Positions 26,089 through 34,313 of a DNA stretch of 64,000 nt are shown one piece after another. Source of the stretch: Rhizobium sp. NRK18 (GTDB lineage Bacteria; Pseudomonadota; Alphaproteobacteria; Rhizobiales; Rhizobiaceae); contig NZ_JANFMV010000001.1 in NCBI RefSeq assembly GCF_024385575.1, forward strand, positions 893,081 through 957,080, written 5' to 3'. Under the pieces are notes generated by a model. The model was not told where the DNA came from. It made no database searches and was given only the letters and a program-made list of their open reading frames with translations. Position numbers and translations under genes: made by a program. Position 1 is the stretch's first letter, and every line of letters starts with the position of its first letter.

Positions 26089-26173
26089 GCCCCATTGGCG
26101 GAATTGGTAGACGCGCTCGACTCAAAATCGAGTTCCGAAAGGAGTGCTGGTTCGACCCCGGCATGGGGCACCA
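26089..26173 (+). tRNA. tRNA-Leu, anticodon CAA
   Basis: An 85-nt class II tRNA. The acceptor stem GCCCCAT (26089-26095) pairs with ATGGGGC (26163-26169), followed by discriminator A and an encoded CCA (26171-26173). The anticodon stem is CTCGA/TCGAG around the loop CTCAAAA, which places CAA at positions 34-36, so it reads UUG codons. The T loop is GGTTCGACCCC. A variable arm of class II length (TTCCGAAAGGAGTGC region) supports leucine. It stands between yqaA and an acyl-CoA synthetase gene. Confidence 0.97.
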
Positions 26174-26253
26174 CCCTTCTTGCGTTCACGCTTTTTTCTT
26201 GTTCATCGTTGCCGCGAAGTGCTATTGCGGTGCAGCATTCTGGAACGCTGCCG

Positions 26254-27900
26254 ATGAAATTGCCGCCCCGCAACAGCTATGACGACCTGATCCGTGACTT
26301 CGTCTGGGATATCCCGGCCGAGTTCAACATGGGGCGGGCGATCAGCGATGACTGGGCCGAGCGCGAGCCCGAGCGGATCTGCCTTCAGCATTTTTCGCCG
26401 GACGGCCATCATCTGTCGATGACCTATGGCGAGCTTTCCGGGCAGTCGAACCGCTTCGCAAACGCGCTGCGGGGCCTTGGCGTCGCACAGGGTCACCGGG
26501 TGGCGCTGCTTTTGCCGCAGAGCTTCGAGACGGTCGTCGCGCATGCGGCGATCTACAAGCTCGGCGCCATCGCGCTGCCGCTGGCGCTGCTCTTCGGCGC
26601 CGAGGCGCTTGAATATCGCCTCGCCTTTGCCGGCGCATCGGTTGTCGTCACCAACGACTTCGGCTTTTCGCGGCTGAAGGACATCCGCCAGCGGCTGCCC
26701 GATCTCCGGGAGATCATCCTGACCGGCGCGGCGGCCAGTGAAGGCGCGCATCTCTTCGGCGATCTCGTCGCGTCCCAGCCGGCACAATTTGAAGTGCCGA
26801 GGACGGGGCCGGACGATCCGGCGCTGATGATCTTTACCTCCGGCACGACCGGCGCGCCGAAGGGCGCGCTGCATGGGCACCGTGTGCTCGCCGGGCATAT
26901 TCCCGGCATCCAGTTTGCCCATCATTTCCTGCCGCAGCCTGGCGACCGCATGTGGACGCCGTCCGACTGGGCCTGGGCCGGTGGCCTGCTGAACGCGCTG
27001 ATGCCGTGCCTGATGCTCGGCGTTCCGGTCGTTTCGTCGCCGGCGCAGAAGTTCGATCCGGACACGGCCTATCGCATCATGGCGGAAATGAAAGTCCGCA
27101 ACGCCTTCATTCCGCCGACGGCCTTGCGCCTCCTGAAGTCAGTCGAGGCGCCGCTCGAAAAATATGATCTGCAATTGCGGACGATCGGCTCGGCGGGCGA
27201 AAGCCTCGGGCGGGAAACCTATGAATGGGCGAAACGCGTGCTCGGCATCACCGTCAACGAATTCTACGGCCAGACGGAGTGCAATTTCGTGATCTCCTCG
27301 GCGGCGGAGCTGGGTGTGACGCGCGCCGGCCCGATCGGCCGGGCGGTGCCGGGTCATCGCGTGGCGGTGATCAACGACGAGGGGCATGAAGTCCCCGCCG
27401 GAGCCATCGGGCAGATCGCGGTCAAGCGGCCCGATCCGGTGATGTTCCTCGGCTACTGGAACGACGAGACTGCGACGCGTGAGAAATTCATCGGCGACTG
27501 GATGCTGACAGGCGACCAGGGACGCATGGACCGTGACGGCTATATCGAATTCTTCGGGCGCAACGACGATGTCATCACCTCCTCGGGCTACCGCATAGGG
27601 CCGAGCGAGATCGAGGACTGCCTCAGCGGGCATCCGGCCGTCAGGCTATCAGCCGTCGTCGGCAAGCCGGATGCGGTCAGGACGGAAATCGTCAAGGCCT
27701 ATGTGGTGCTGCGGGATGGTTATGCGCCGGACGAGGCGCTTGAAACCGAGCTTCGCGACTGGGTCAAGCAGCGTCTGTCCATGCATGAATACCCGCGTGA
27801 GGTCGCCTTTGTCGACGAGCTGCCGATGACGACGACCGGCAAGATCATCCGCCGGCTGTTACGCGATCAGGCGGCGGTCGAGGGCCAAGCGGCGGAATAA
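26254..27900 (+). CDS. Acyl-CoA synthetase (AMP-binding family)
   Basis: 548-aa ANL-superfamily adenylating enzyme. The P-loop-like motif is MIFTSGTTGAPKGALHGH, with WAWAGGL and EFYGQTE (A5) next, then DWMLTGDQG (A7), GRNDDVITSSGYRIGPSEIE (A8 hinge) and the catalytic Lys in TTTGKIIRR (A10). It makes acyl-CoA from a carboxylic acid and ATP, and resembles medium-chain or acetyl-type synthetases more than the long-chain FadD type. The start ATG at 26254 gives the family N-terminus, because the open frame further upstream runs through the tRNA gene. Substrate unknown. Confidence 0.87.
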   Translation: MKLPPRNSYDDLIRDFVWDIPAEFNMGRAISDDWAEREPERICLQHFSPDGHHLSMTYGELSGQSNRFANALRGLGVAQGHRVALLLPQSFETVVAHAAIYKLGAIALPLALLFGAEALEYRLAFAGASVVVTNDFGFSRLKDIRQRLPDLREIILTGAAASEGAHLFGDLVASQPAQFEVPRTGPDDPALMIFTSGTTGAPKGALHGHRVLAGHIPGIQFAHHFLPQPGDRMWTPSDWAWAGGLLNALMPCLMLGVPVVSSPAQKFDPDTAYRIMAEMKVRNAFIPPTALRLLKSVEAPLEKYDLQLRTIGSAGESLGRETYEWAKRVLGITVNEFYGQTECNFVISSAAELGVTRAGPIGRAVPGHRVAVINDEGHEVPAGAIGQIAVKRPDPVMFLGYWNDETATREKFIGDWMLTGDQGRMDRDGYIEFFGRNDDVITSSGYRIGPSEIEDCLSGHPAVRLSAVVGKPDAVRTEIVKAYVVLRDGYAPDEALETELRDWVKQRLSMHEYPREVAFVDELPMTTTGKIIRRLLRDQAAVEGQAAE

Positions 27901-27928
27901 CCGTCGGCCTCCTGGAAATTGCACCGGG

Positions 27929-29218
27929 CTATTCCGGATTGCGACCGCGGCGCGCCATCGACAGCAGCTTGTTCCTAATCATCTTGGCGACGTTGCGGGT
28001 GCTCGCATACATGTGCAGCTGGTTGGCCACCTGGCGCAGGTCGCGGTCGGCATTCGGTCTGAGGCCGATCAACAGCGTCCCCATCTCCTCACGCTCCAGC
28101 CACATCCGGCTCATGATCGGATGGTCTGGCACCGCACAGGAATCCGTGCGTTCGATGTTGGCGTCGTCGAGATGCCATTCGGTCAGCCGCGCGACGAGAA
28201 GCTTGCCCGGAGAAAAGCGCGCCAGGCTTTCATCGTAGGCCGTCTTCCAGGTGTAGGCCTCGCCGGCCATGATGAAGACGATCATCGAGGCGATGGCCTT
28301 GCCGTCGAGGTCGAGCGTGTGAATACGCACGGCGTCGATCTCGGCGAGATTGGTGATCGCCTCGCGGAAGAACGCCGCGCCGTAGCGGTCGTTGGCCATT
28401 GCGGTGCGCTTACGACCCTTCCAGCCGCCGGCTTCGAGCGCCAGGAATTCCTCCATGCGCAGCCGAATGTCCTGTCGTTGACGGGAGACGGTGTAGGTGA
28501 GGTCTCCCATCTCTTCCAGCTTGCGCCATTGGCGCCGCATCTCGCGCAGGTGCGAGGCGCTGACGGAGCCCTGCAGATAGGTCTGGCCGTCCTCGTAGCT
28601 CTGCAGCATCGGGCGCAAGGATTTTTCCGTCGCCTGTACCGGCAGGTTCCGGCCGATCGCGATCGTCTTCAACAGGCTGGCGATCGGGCTGTTCAGCCGC
28701 ATCTCCGGGAGCACGAGCACGCTTGGCAGACCGGCGAGCGGGGAGGAGAACGCCTCCAGCACATTGTCGAGGTTCTCGGCCGCATCCTCGGCGTCGACCA
28801 GCGGCGTGCCGAGCGGGCCAAAATGATTTGCCCAGGCGCGCATGATGGACGGGCCGATAGAAAAGCCGGGCTTCTCGATCGAGTAGGGCATCAGGAAGCG
28901 CAGTCGGCTGCGGCGCTCGTCATTGTCGCGCATGACGGCAAGGCGGATGACCTTGTCCTCCAGCCGCGGCATGGCCGGAACCAGGAAGCGCGCGGAGAAG
29001 AAGACGTTCGGCTCTGCCGAGCGGTTCGACAAGAAGTCCAGTTCGCTTTGAAGCTCATAGCCGACCGAGGCGGGGTAAAGGCACAGTTCGCGACCGGGAC
29101 GGCCGACGGCAAGGCTGATGTCGGCTGCAGGTAGGGGTTCCACGTCCGCCTTTCTAGCCGAGGCCGGATAGACGAGATCGACGGGAGGCTGGTTCGTTGG
29201 GTTTTGGGTCGTAGGCAT
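27929..29218 (-). CDS. BioF2/CelD-like GNAT acetyltransferase
   Basis: 429-aa protein with a double GNAT fold of the type found in polysaccharide loci (CelD/BcsL-like, Acetyltransf_6). The first half is a degenerate domain. The second holds MRRQWRKLEE, RMEEFLALEAGGWKGRKRTA and RIHTLDLDGKAIASMIVF, then YTWKTAYDESLARFSPGKLL, cut here to its key part KTAYDESLARFSPG, which is a strong family marker. It probably acylates a sugar or envelope precursor. The ATG at 29218 shares one base with the stop of the upstream flippase gene, so the two are translationally coupled. Confidence 0.83.
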   Translation of the reverse strand: MPTTQNPTNQPPVDLVYPASARKADVEPLPAADISLAVGRPGRELCLYPASVGYELQSELDFLSNRSAEPNVFFSARFLVPAMPRLEDKVIRLAVMRDNDERRSRLRFLMPYSIEKPGFSIGPSIMRAWANHFGPLGTPLVDAEDAAENLDNVLEAFSSPLAGLPSVLVLPEMRLNSPIASLLKTIAIGRNLPVQATEKSLRPMLQSYEDGQTYLQGSVSASHLREMRRQWRKLEEMGDLTYTVSRQRQDIRLRMEEFLALEAGGWKGRKRTAMANDRYGAAFFREAITNLAEIDAVRIHTLDLDGKAIASMIVFIMAGEAYTWKTAYDESLARFSPGKLLVARLTEWHLDDANIERTDSCAVPDHPIMSRMWLEREEMGTLLIGLRPNADRDLRQVANQLHMYASTRNVAKMIRNKLLSMARRGRNPE

Positions 29219-30633
29219 TATCGAGCCTCCGGTTTGGACTGGTCGGCCATCGGATCGGCGAAGACGAACAGGCTGATGCCGAGCGCGAGGCGCACGGCCA
29301 GATGCAGAAGTATGGTTTCAACAAGGATGGCGCCGGTGGTCGCGATGGCAGCGCCGGTCAATCCCCAAAGCGGGATGAGGGTCATGTTAAGGGCAACGTT
29401 GACGATCAGGGCGCCAAAATACACGGCGACACAGGCTTTCTGTCGACCGGACATGGTCAACAGCGATTCCGCCGGGCCGATCATCGACTTGAACAGCGGA
29501 CCCAGGAACAGGATCGCCATCAGCGCGTAACCCGCCGTGAAGGCTTCGCCAAAAAGCGACAGGATCAGTTTGCCGGCAAGCAGGACGAAAATGCCGATCG
29601 CTAGCGACGGCCAGAAGGTCCATCGAGCCGTCTGGTTGGCGAAGCTGGCGAGGCCCGCCAGGTCGTTGCGGGCAAACAGCGTGGAAAAGCGGGGACCGGC
29701 GGCCGCCTTGACCGAGAAAAAGACGAACTGGACCAGCGCCATGGTTTTTGCCGCCGCGAAGTAAATCGCGACATCGTTTGGCGGCAGGTAGATGCCGACG
29801 ATGACCACATCCGAATTGGTCAGCAGGAAGGAGAAGCCTTCAATGAAGAAGATCGGCAGGGCAACCTTGAACCATGTGCCGAAATGAATGCTGTGGTCGC
29901 CTTTGAGGAAGCGCTTGCCGAGACGAATGGTGACGACGACGAATTGGCCGACCGTCGTGACGTAGGTGGCGGCAAGAGCTGCAACCATTGCCGTCACGGC
30001 CGTCCTCGGTTCACCGAACTTCACGGCAATGGCCATGAAGACGATGATCAGCGTCGGGCGGATGACGAAGGTCGGGCTCAGCGCGTTGATCGGCCAGCGA
30101 TTGGCGCGGGCCGTGCCATCGAGCACGTCGCCGAGTGCGATCATCGGTAGCGCGAACAGACCGAGGAAGACGGGAGCGACATAATAGGGCGGCAGGGACG
30201 TACCAAAGACATGCAGGAATGCCAGCCCGCCGGCCAGAAGAAGGCTTGCGGCGACGAGGGCAAAGAGGCGGGCCGTAAAGGCCATGCCCCGCACTTTCGC
30301 ATGGTCGCCGGCTGCCTCGTATTCGGGCAGAAAGCGGATCACGGTCGTGTTGAAGCCCAAGCAGGCAAAGTCGCCGAAAGTAATCACCAGGACCCAGACG
30401 TAGACGAAGATGCCGTATTCGAATTCACCCATCATGCGGGCGAGAATGACCTGGGATATGAAGGCGATTCCGGCGCTGACGACGCGTATGACGAAGGCGA
30501 TCAGTGCCATGCGTTGGGCGTGCGCAAGCTCATCCCTGCCAGTCAACATGGCGGCAAGCTTCGCCATATGCGGTGCAACACGTGCACGCAGATGCGGAGG
30601 CAGCACCTTTTCGGCTGTTTCGATAACCGCCAT
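29218..30633 (-). CDS. Polysaccharide flippase / lipopolysaccharide biosynthesis protein (MOP family)
   Basis: About 471-aa membrane protein with 12 or more hydrophobic helices, of the Wzx-like oligosaccharide-flippase clade. Landmarks are the N-terminal FVIRVVSAGIAFISQVILARMMG, here recognised by the short pieces GIAFISQVILARMMG and FGDFACLGFNTTVIRFLPEY, and RNDLAGLASFANQTARW in the middle. It would flip lipid-linked sugar units or a related lipid. The ATG at 30633 (MAVIETAEKVLPP) fits homologues, and a longer ATG start at 30675 is possible. It is followed by the CelD-like acetyltransferase with a one-base overlap. Confidence 0.85.
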   Translation of the reverse strand: MAVIETAEKVLPPHLRARVAPHMAKLAAMLTGRDELAHAQRMALIAFVIRVVSAGIAFISQVILARMMGEFEYGIFVYVWVLVITFGDFACLGFNTTVIRFLPEYEAAGDHAKVRGMAFTARLFALVAASLLLAGGLAFLHVFGTSLPPYYVAPVFLGLFALPMIALGDVLDGTARANRWPINALSPTFVIRPTLIIVFMAIAVKFGEPRTAVTAMVAALAATYVTTVGQFVVVTIRLGKRFLKGDHSIHFGTWFKVALPIFFIEGFSFLLTNSDVVIVGIYLPPNDVAIYFAAAKTMALVQFVFFSVKAAAGPRFSTLFARNDLAGLASFANQTARWTFWPSLAIGIFVLLAGKLILSLFGEAFTAGYALMAILFLGPLFKSMIGPAESLLTMSGRQKACVAVYFGALIVNVALNMTLIPLWGLTGAAIATTGAILVETILLHLAVRLALGISLFVFADPMADQSKPEAR

Positions 30634-30785
30634 GATCAAAACGCAATACCTGTGATCAAATGCAGAGGAACTCATATCGTTGTATCGTCAACAGGGTTAA
30701 GAAAGGATGAGGACGTCGTGTGCGGCGGTGCCGTTGTCGATGCTTGCCTGTTGGTTTTTGACGGTCCGAATCCTATCTTGATCTC

Positions 30786-31796
30786 ATGAAACCAGAGGCG
30801 CTGCTGCATCCACAACCGGCCGGTCTTTATTGTCCCGTTGGCGACTTCTACATCGACCCGGTGCGTTCCGTTGCGCGGGCGTTGATCACCCATGGTCATT
30901 CCGATCATGCCCGCGCCGGCCATCAGTCCGTGATGGCGACTCGCCAGACGCTCGACATCATGCGGATCCGCTATGGCGACGGCTTTGCCGGGAGCGAGCA
31001 GGCGGCTGCGCTTGGCGAAAGAGTGGCGATCGGCGACGTGACGGTGTCGTTCCATCCCGCCGGCCATGTGCTGGGATCCGCGCAGGTCGCGGTGGAGCAC
31101 GGCGGGACACGGATCGTCGTCTCTGGCGACTACAAGCGCTCCCACGATCCGACCTGCAGGCCGTTCGAGCCGGTCGCGTGCGACGTCTTCGTGACCGAGG
31201 CGACTTTTGCGCTCCCGGTCTTTCATCATCCCGATCCGGTGGACGAAGTCGCCAAGCTTCTGAAATCGTTGAAAACGTTTCCCGAGAGTACCCATCTCGT
31301 CGGAGCCTATGCCCTCGGCAAGGCGCAACGGGTGATCGCGCTGTTGCGCGAGGCGGGCTATGAGCCGCCGATCTACATTCACGGCGCGCTGCAGAAACTT
31401 TGCGACTACTACGCCGGCGAGGGGATCGTTCTCGGCGACCTGCGACCGGCGACGGTGGAGGGGGCGGACAAGCAGGCTTTCCGCGGTGCGATCGTCGTCG
31501 GACCGCCCGCGTCGTTTTCCGATCGCTGGGCGCGACGCTTTTCCGATCCGATCGGCGCCTTCGCGTCCGGATGGATGATGGTGCGCCAGCGGGCCAAGCA
31601 GCGTGGTGTCGAACTGCCCCTGGTGATTTCCGATCACTGCGACTGGCCGGAGCTGACGGCCACGATCGCCGAGCTGAAGCCCGAGGAAGTGTGGGTCACG
31701 CACGGGCGGGAGGAGGCGCTGGTGCGCTGGTGCGCGTTGCAGGGTATTCGTGCGCGGCCGTTGCATCTCGTCGGCTACGAGGACGAGGGCGACTGA
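30786..31796 (+). CDS. Ligase-associated DNA exonuclease (metallo-beta-lactamase fold)
   Basis: 336-aa nuclease of the beta-CASP/metallo-beta-lactamase superfamily. The metal motif is HGHSDH (residues 36-41). FHPAGHVLGSAQV gives the next His ligand, SGDYKRSHDPTC carries the Asp, and TEATFALPVF is the family variant of motif A. The C-terminus (VWVTHGREEALVRW) is specific to exonucleases encoded beside ATP-dependent ligases (TIGR04122 type). The stop overlaps the ligase ATG by one base (TGATG), indicating a coupled pair. Confidence 0.92.
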   Translation: MKPEALLHPQPAGLYCPVGDFYIDPVRSVARALITHGHSDHARAGHQSVMATRQTLDIMRIRYGDGFAGSEQAAALGERVAIGDVTVSFHPAGHVLGSAQVAVEHGGTRIVVSGDYKRSHDPTCRPFEPVACDVFVTEATFALPVFHHPDPVDEVAKLLKSLKTFPESTHLVGAYALGKAQRVIALLREAGYEPPIYIHGALQKLCDYYAGEGIVLGDLRPATVEGADKQAFRGAIVVGPPASFSDRWARRFSDPIGAFASGWMMVRQRAKQRGVELPLVISDHCDWPELTATIAELKPEEVWVTHGREEALVRWCALQGIRARPLHLVGYEDEGD

Positions 31797-33412
31797 TGAA
31801 GGCTTTTTCCGCGCTTCTCGACCGGCTTTTGTTGACGCCGCAGCGCAACGCCAAACTCGCGCTCCTGGTCGACTATTTCCGCTCGACGCCTGATCCTGAC
31901 CGCGGTTACGCGCTTGCCGCGTTGACCGGGACGCTCGACATCCACGCGGTCAAGCCAGCCCTTCTCAAGGAACTGATCCTCGAACGGATGGACGAGGAGC
32001 TTTTCCGCTATTCCTACGACTATGTTGGGGATCTGGCCGAGACGATTTCGCTTGCCTGGGATACCGGCGATCAAGGGGCAGAGGGCAGCGGGAAGGTTCC
32101 GTCACTCTCTTCGGTCGTCGAGGAGATGAACAGCCTTGGACGCACCGAGGTGCGCGCGCATGTCAGGGGGCTCCTCGATAGGCTCGACCCCTCGGGACGC
32201 TACGCCTTCATCAAGCTGACGACCGGCGGCTTGCGGATCGGCGTTTCGGCCAGGCTCGCCAAGCAGGCTCTGGCGACATTCGGCGGAACGGAGGTCACCG
32301 AGATCGAAACCTTGTGGCACGGGCTGGAGGCACCCTATGCCGATCTCTTCGCATGGCTCGAGGGACGAGCGCCGAAGCCGGAACTTGCCTCGCCGGCAAT
32401 CTTCCATTCGGTCATGCTCGCCAACCCGGTGGGCGAGGGCGATCTCGAAAAACTCGATCCGGAAGACTATGCCGCCGAATGGAAGTGGGACGGCATCCGC
32501 GTGCAGCTTTCCAGCGCCGGCAGCCGCCGTCGGCTCTATTCGCGCAGCGGCGACGACATCTCCAACGCCTTTCCCGATGTTCTCGACGCCGTGGACTTTG
32601 AAGGTGTCATCGATGGCGAGCTTTTGATCGGCGGCACTGCCAGAACCAACCGGCCGACGCGCAGCTTTTCCGACCTGCAGCAGCGGCTGAACCGCAAGAC
32701 GGTGAGCGCCCGAATGATGGAGGACTATCCTGCCTTTATCCGGGCCTATGATCTGTTGTTTTCCGGGGACGCCGATATCCGCGAGACGGCTTTTGCTGAC
32801 CGGCGATCCCGTCTCTCCGATCTGATAGGGCGGGCTCAGCCGGAGCGCTTCGACCTCTCCCCGCTGGTCGAGTTTTCGACATGGGAACAACTGGATCGGC
32901 TGCGCTCTGAGCCGCCGGATCCGGTGATCGAGGGCGTGATGCTGAAGCGGTTCGACAGCGCCTACGCCGCCGGACGCGCGAAAGGGCCGTGGTTCAAATG
33001 GAAGCGCGATCCCTATAATGTCGATGCCGTCCTGATGTATGCCCAGCGCGGGCACGGCAAACGCTCGAGCTACTATTCCGACTTCACCTTCGGCGTCTGG
33101 ACGGACGAGCCGGGCGTCGGCGAGTTGGTGCCGGTTGGCAAGGCCTATTTCGGGTTTACCGATGCCGAACTCGAAGTTCTCGACCGTTTCGTGCGCAACA
33201 ACACTGTCGACCGCTTCGGTCCGGTGCGCGCGGTGCGGGCGGAGCCGGATTTCGGCTTCGTCGTGGAGGTCGCTTTCGAAGGCATTGCCCGATCGAAGCG
33301 GCACAAGTCCGGTGTTGCCATGCGCTTCCCGCGCATCTCGCGGCTTCGCACAGACAAGCTGCCCGCCGAGGCGGATCGGCTTGAGACGCTGATGGCGATG
33401 ATTGAAGGATGA
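31796..33412 (+). CDS. ATP-dependent DNA ligase of the ligase-exonuclease pair
   Basis: 538-aa ATP-dependent ligase. The nucleotidyl-transfer Lys is K230 in EWKWDGIRVQ (KxDG). Later motifs are RSGDDISNAFPD (motif III area), DGELLIG, EGVMLKRFDSAY (motif IV), and GPWFKWKRDPYNVDAVLMYAQ (motif V). The N-terminal 200 residues are a helical DNA-binding domain, and the OB domain is C-terminal. It is a repair ligase next to the replicative NAD-dependent LigA, with the paired exonuclease acting on ends. The usual helicase and metallophosphoesterase partners are not adjacent here. The start is fixed by the overlap with the exonuclease stop. Confidence 0.93.
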   Translation: MKAFSALLDRLLLTPQRNAKLALLVDYFRSTPDPDRGYALAALTGTLDIHAVKPALLKELILERMDEELFRYSYDYVGDLAETISLAWDTGDQGAEGSGKVPSLSSVVEEMNSLGRTEVRAHVRGLLDRLDPSGRYAFIKLTTGGLRIGVSARLAKQALATFGGTEVTEIETLWHGLEAPYADLFAWLEGRAPKPELASPAIFHSVMLANPVGEGDLEKLDPEDYAAEWKWDGIRVQLSSAGSRRRLYSRSGDDISNAFPDVLDAVDFEGVIDGELLIGGTARTNRPTRSFSDLQQRLNRKTVSARMMEDYPAFIRAYDLLFSGDADIRETAFADRRSRLSDLIGRAQPERFDLSPLVEFSTWEQLDRLRSEPPDPVIEGVMLKRFDSAYAAGRAKGPWFKWKRDPYNVDAVLMYAQRGHGKRSSYYSDFTFGVWTDEPGVGELVPVGKAYFGFTDAELEVLDRFVRNNTVDRFGPVRAVRAEPDFGFVVEVAFEGIARSKRHKSGVAMRFPRISRLRTDKLPAEADRLETLMAMIEG

Positions 33413-33449
33413 TGTTGACCCGTGGCTACCGTCCGGGGCCGCACATCGC

Positions 33450-34196
33450 TCAGTGAAGGGCGCCTCCAAAATCCAGTGAATACTGAAAATTCTCGAAATC
33501 GTCCGAGTATATCTGCTGCACCAAACGGATGTTGTGATCGTCGTAGAAAGCGGAAAGCTTCTCCCGGGCAGAGGTTATTTTCCCGGTACCTGCTTCCACG
33601 GAGTGCGGCTTCGCGAAGGCCTGCGCCCAGTTCGTATCAAGGCCGCACTTTTCGAATACGGCATGCATTTCCGCGGCGATATTTTCGATTTTGCCAATGT
33701 GCCCGTATTTCTCGATTGGCTGGAACAGAAGATCCGATTGAGGCCAAAAATGCCGGTTATGCGATAGAACCTCGTCTTCAAGCGCTTCAAGGAACAGCCT
33801 GAAGCCTTCTCTGTTGTTCATTCCGAATCCTGGAAGGGAAAACCGTTCAAGCGATCCTCTGCCGACTTTATCGAGATAGCTGGACAAGGCGCGCGTGTAA
33901 GGGTTTCGAGAAATCGCGAAGCAAAAGAGCTGATCGTAGTGGCTCGATTCAGCCAGCGTCACGTTGACCGGATTGCGCATATGTCGCTTGAAGTCGGATC
34001 CAGCAACCACGCCATTTTCCAGTTCGAACAGCCTCGCAGCTATCGAGGTGTTCCCGCTCTTCTTGATCCTGTTGAAGCACAGCCCCAGCTTCGGGAAGAA
34101 TGCCACATGGTCTTCGTCGTAGAAGATGCGAAAATTTACAGGTTTCGTGAGCAGGTAGGCTTTCGCTACCTGCCGACGTAGGCTTTTTCTGCTCAT
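33450..34196 (-). CDS. Sulfotransferase family 2 protein
   Basis: 248-aa protein with both PAPS-binding sites. The 5'-phosphosulfate loop is FNRIKKSGNTS (residues 41-51, basic KKSGNTS), and the 3'-phosphate site is ISRNPYTRALSSYLDK (R97 and S105). Sulfotransferase_2 enzymes sulfate carbohydrates, for example surface polysaccharides. This stretch is visibly richer in A/T than its neighbours, and it stands alone between the ligase gene and secA, which suggests an acquired gene. Acceptor unknown. There is no signal peptide, so it is cytosolic. Confidence 0.82.
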   Translation of the reverse strand: MSRKSLRRQVAKAYLLTKPVNFRIFYDEDHVAFFPKLGLCFNRIKKSGNTSIAARLFELENGVVAGSDFKRHMRNPVNVTLAESSHYDQLFCFAISRNPYTRALSSYLDKVGRGSLERFSLPGFGMNNREGFRLFLEALEDEVLSHNRHFWPQSDLLFQPIEKYGHIGKIENIAAEMHAVFEKCGLDTNWAQAFAKPHSVEAGTGKITSAREKLSAFYDDHNIRLVQQIYSDDFENFQYSLDFGGALH

Positions 34197-34313
34197 TGGC
34201 TTCGTGCTGTCTCCTCAACCGATCTGAGGCGGGTCTATGATCGATCCATCGATAAAGAATCAATGATAGTCCCGCTTCGGAATGAGTTGAAGCAGTCGCA
34301 AATTGAATCGGCG

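Noticed and set aside
26095..26253. N-terminal extension of the acyl-CoA synthetase
   Set aside because: The frame reads through the tRNA-Leu gene. The protein-like part starts at the ATG at 26254.
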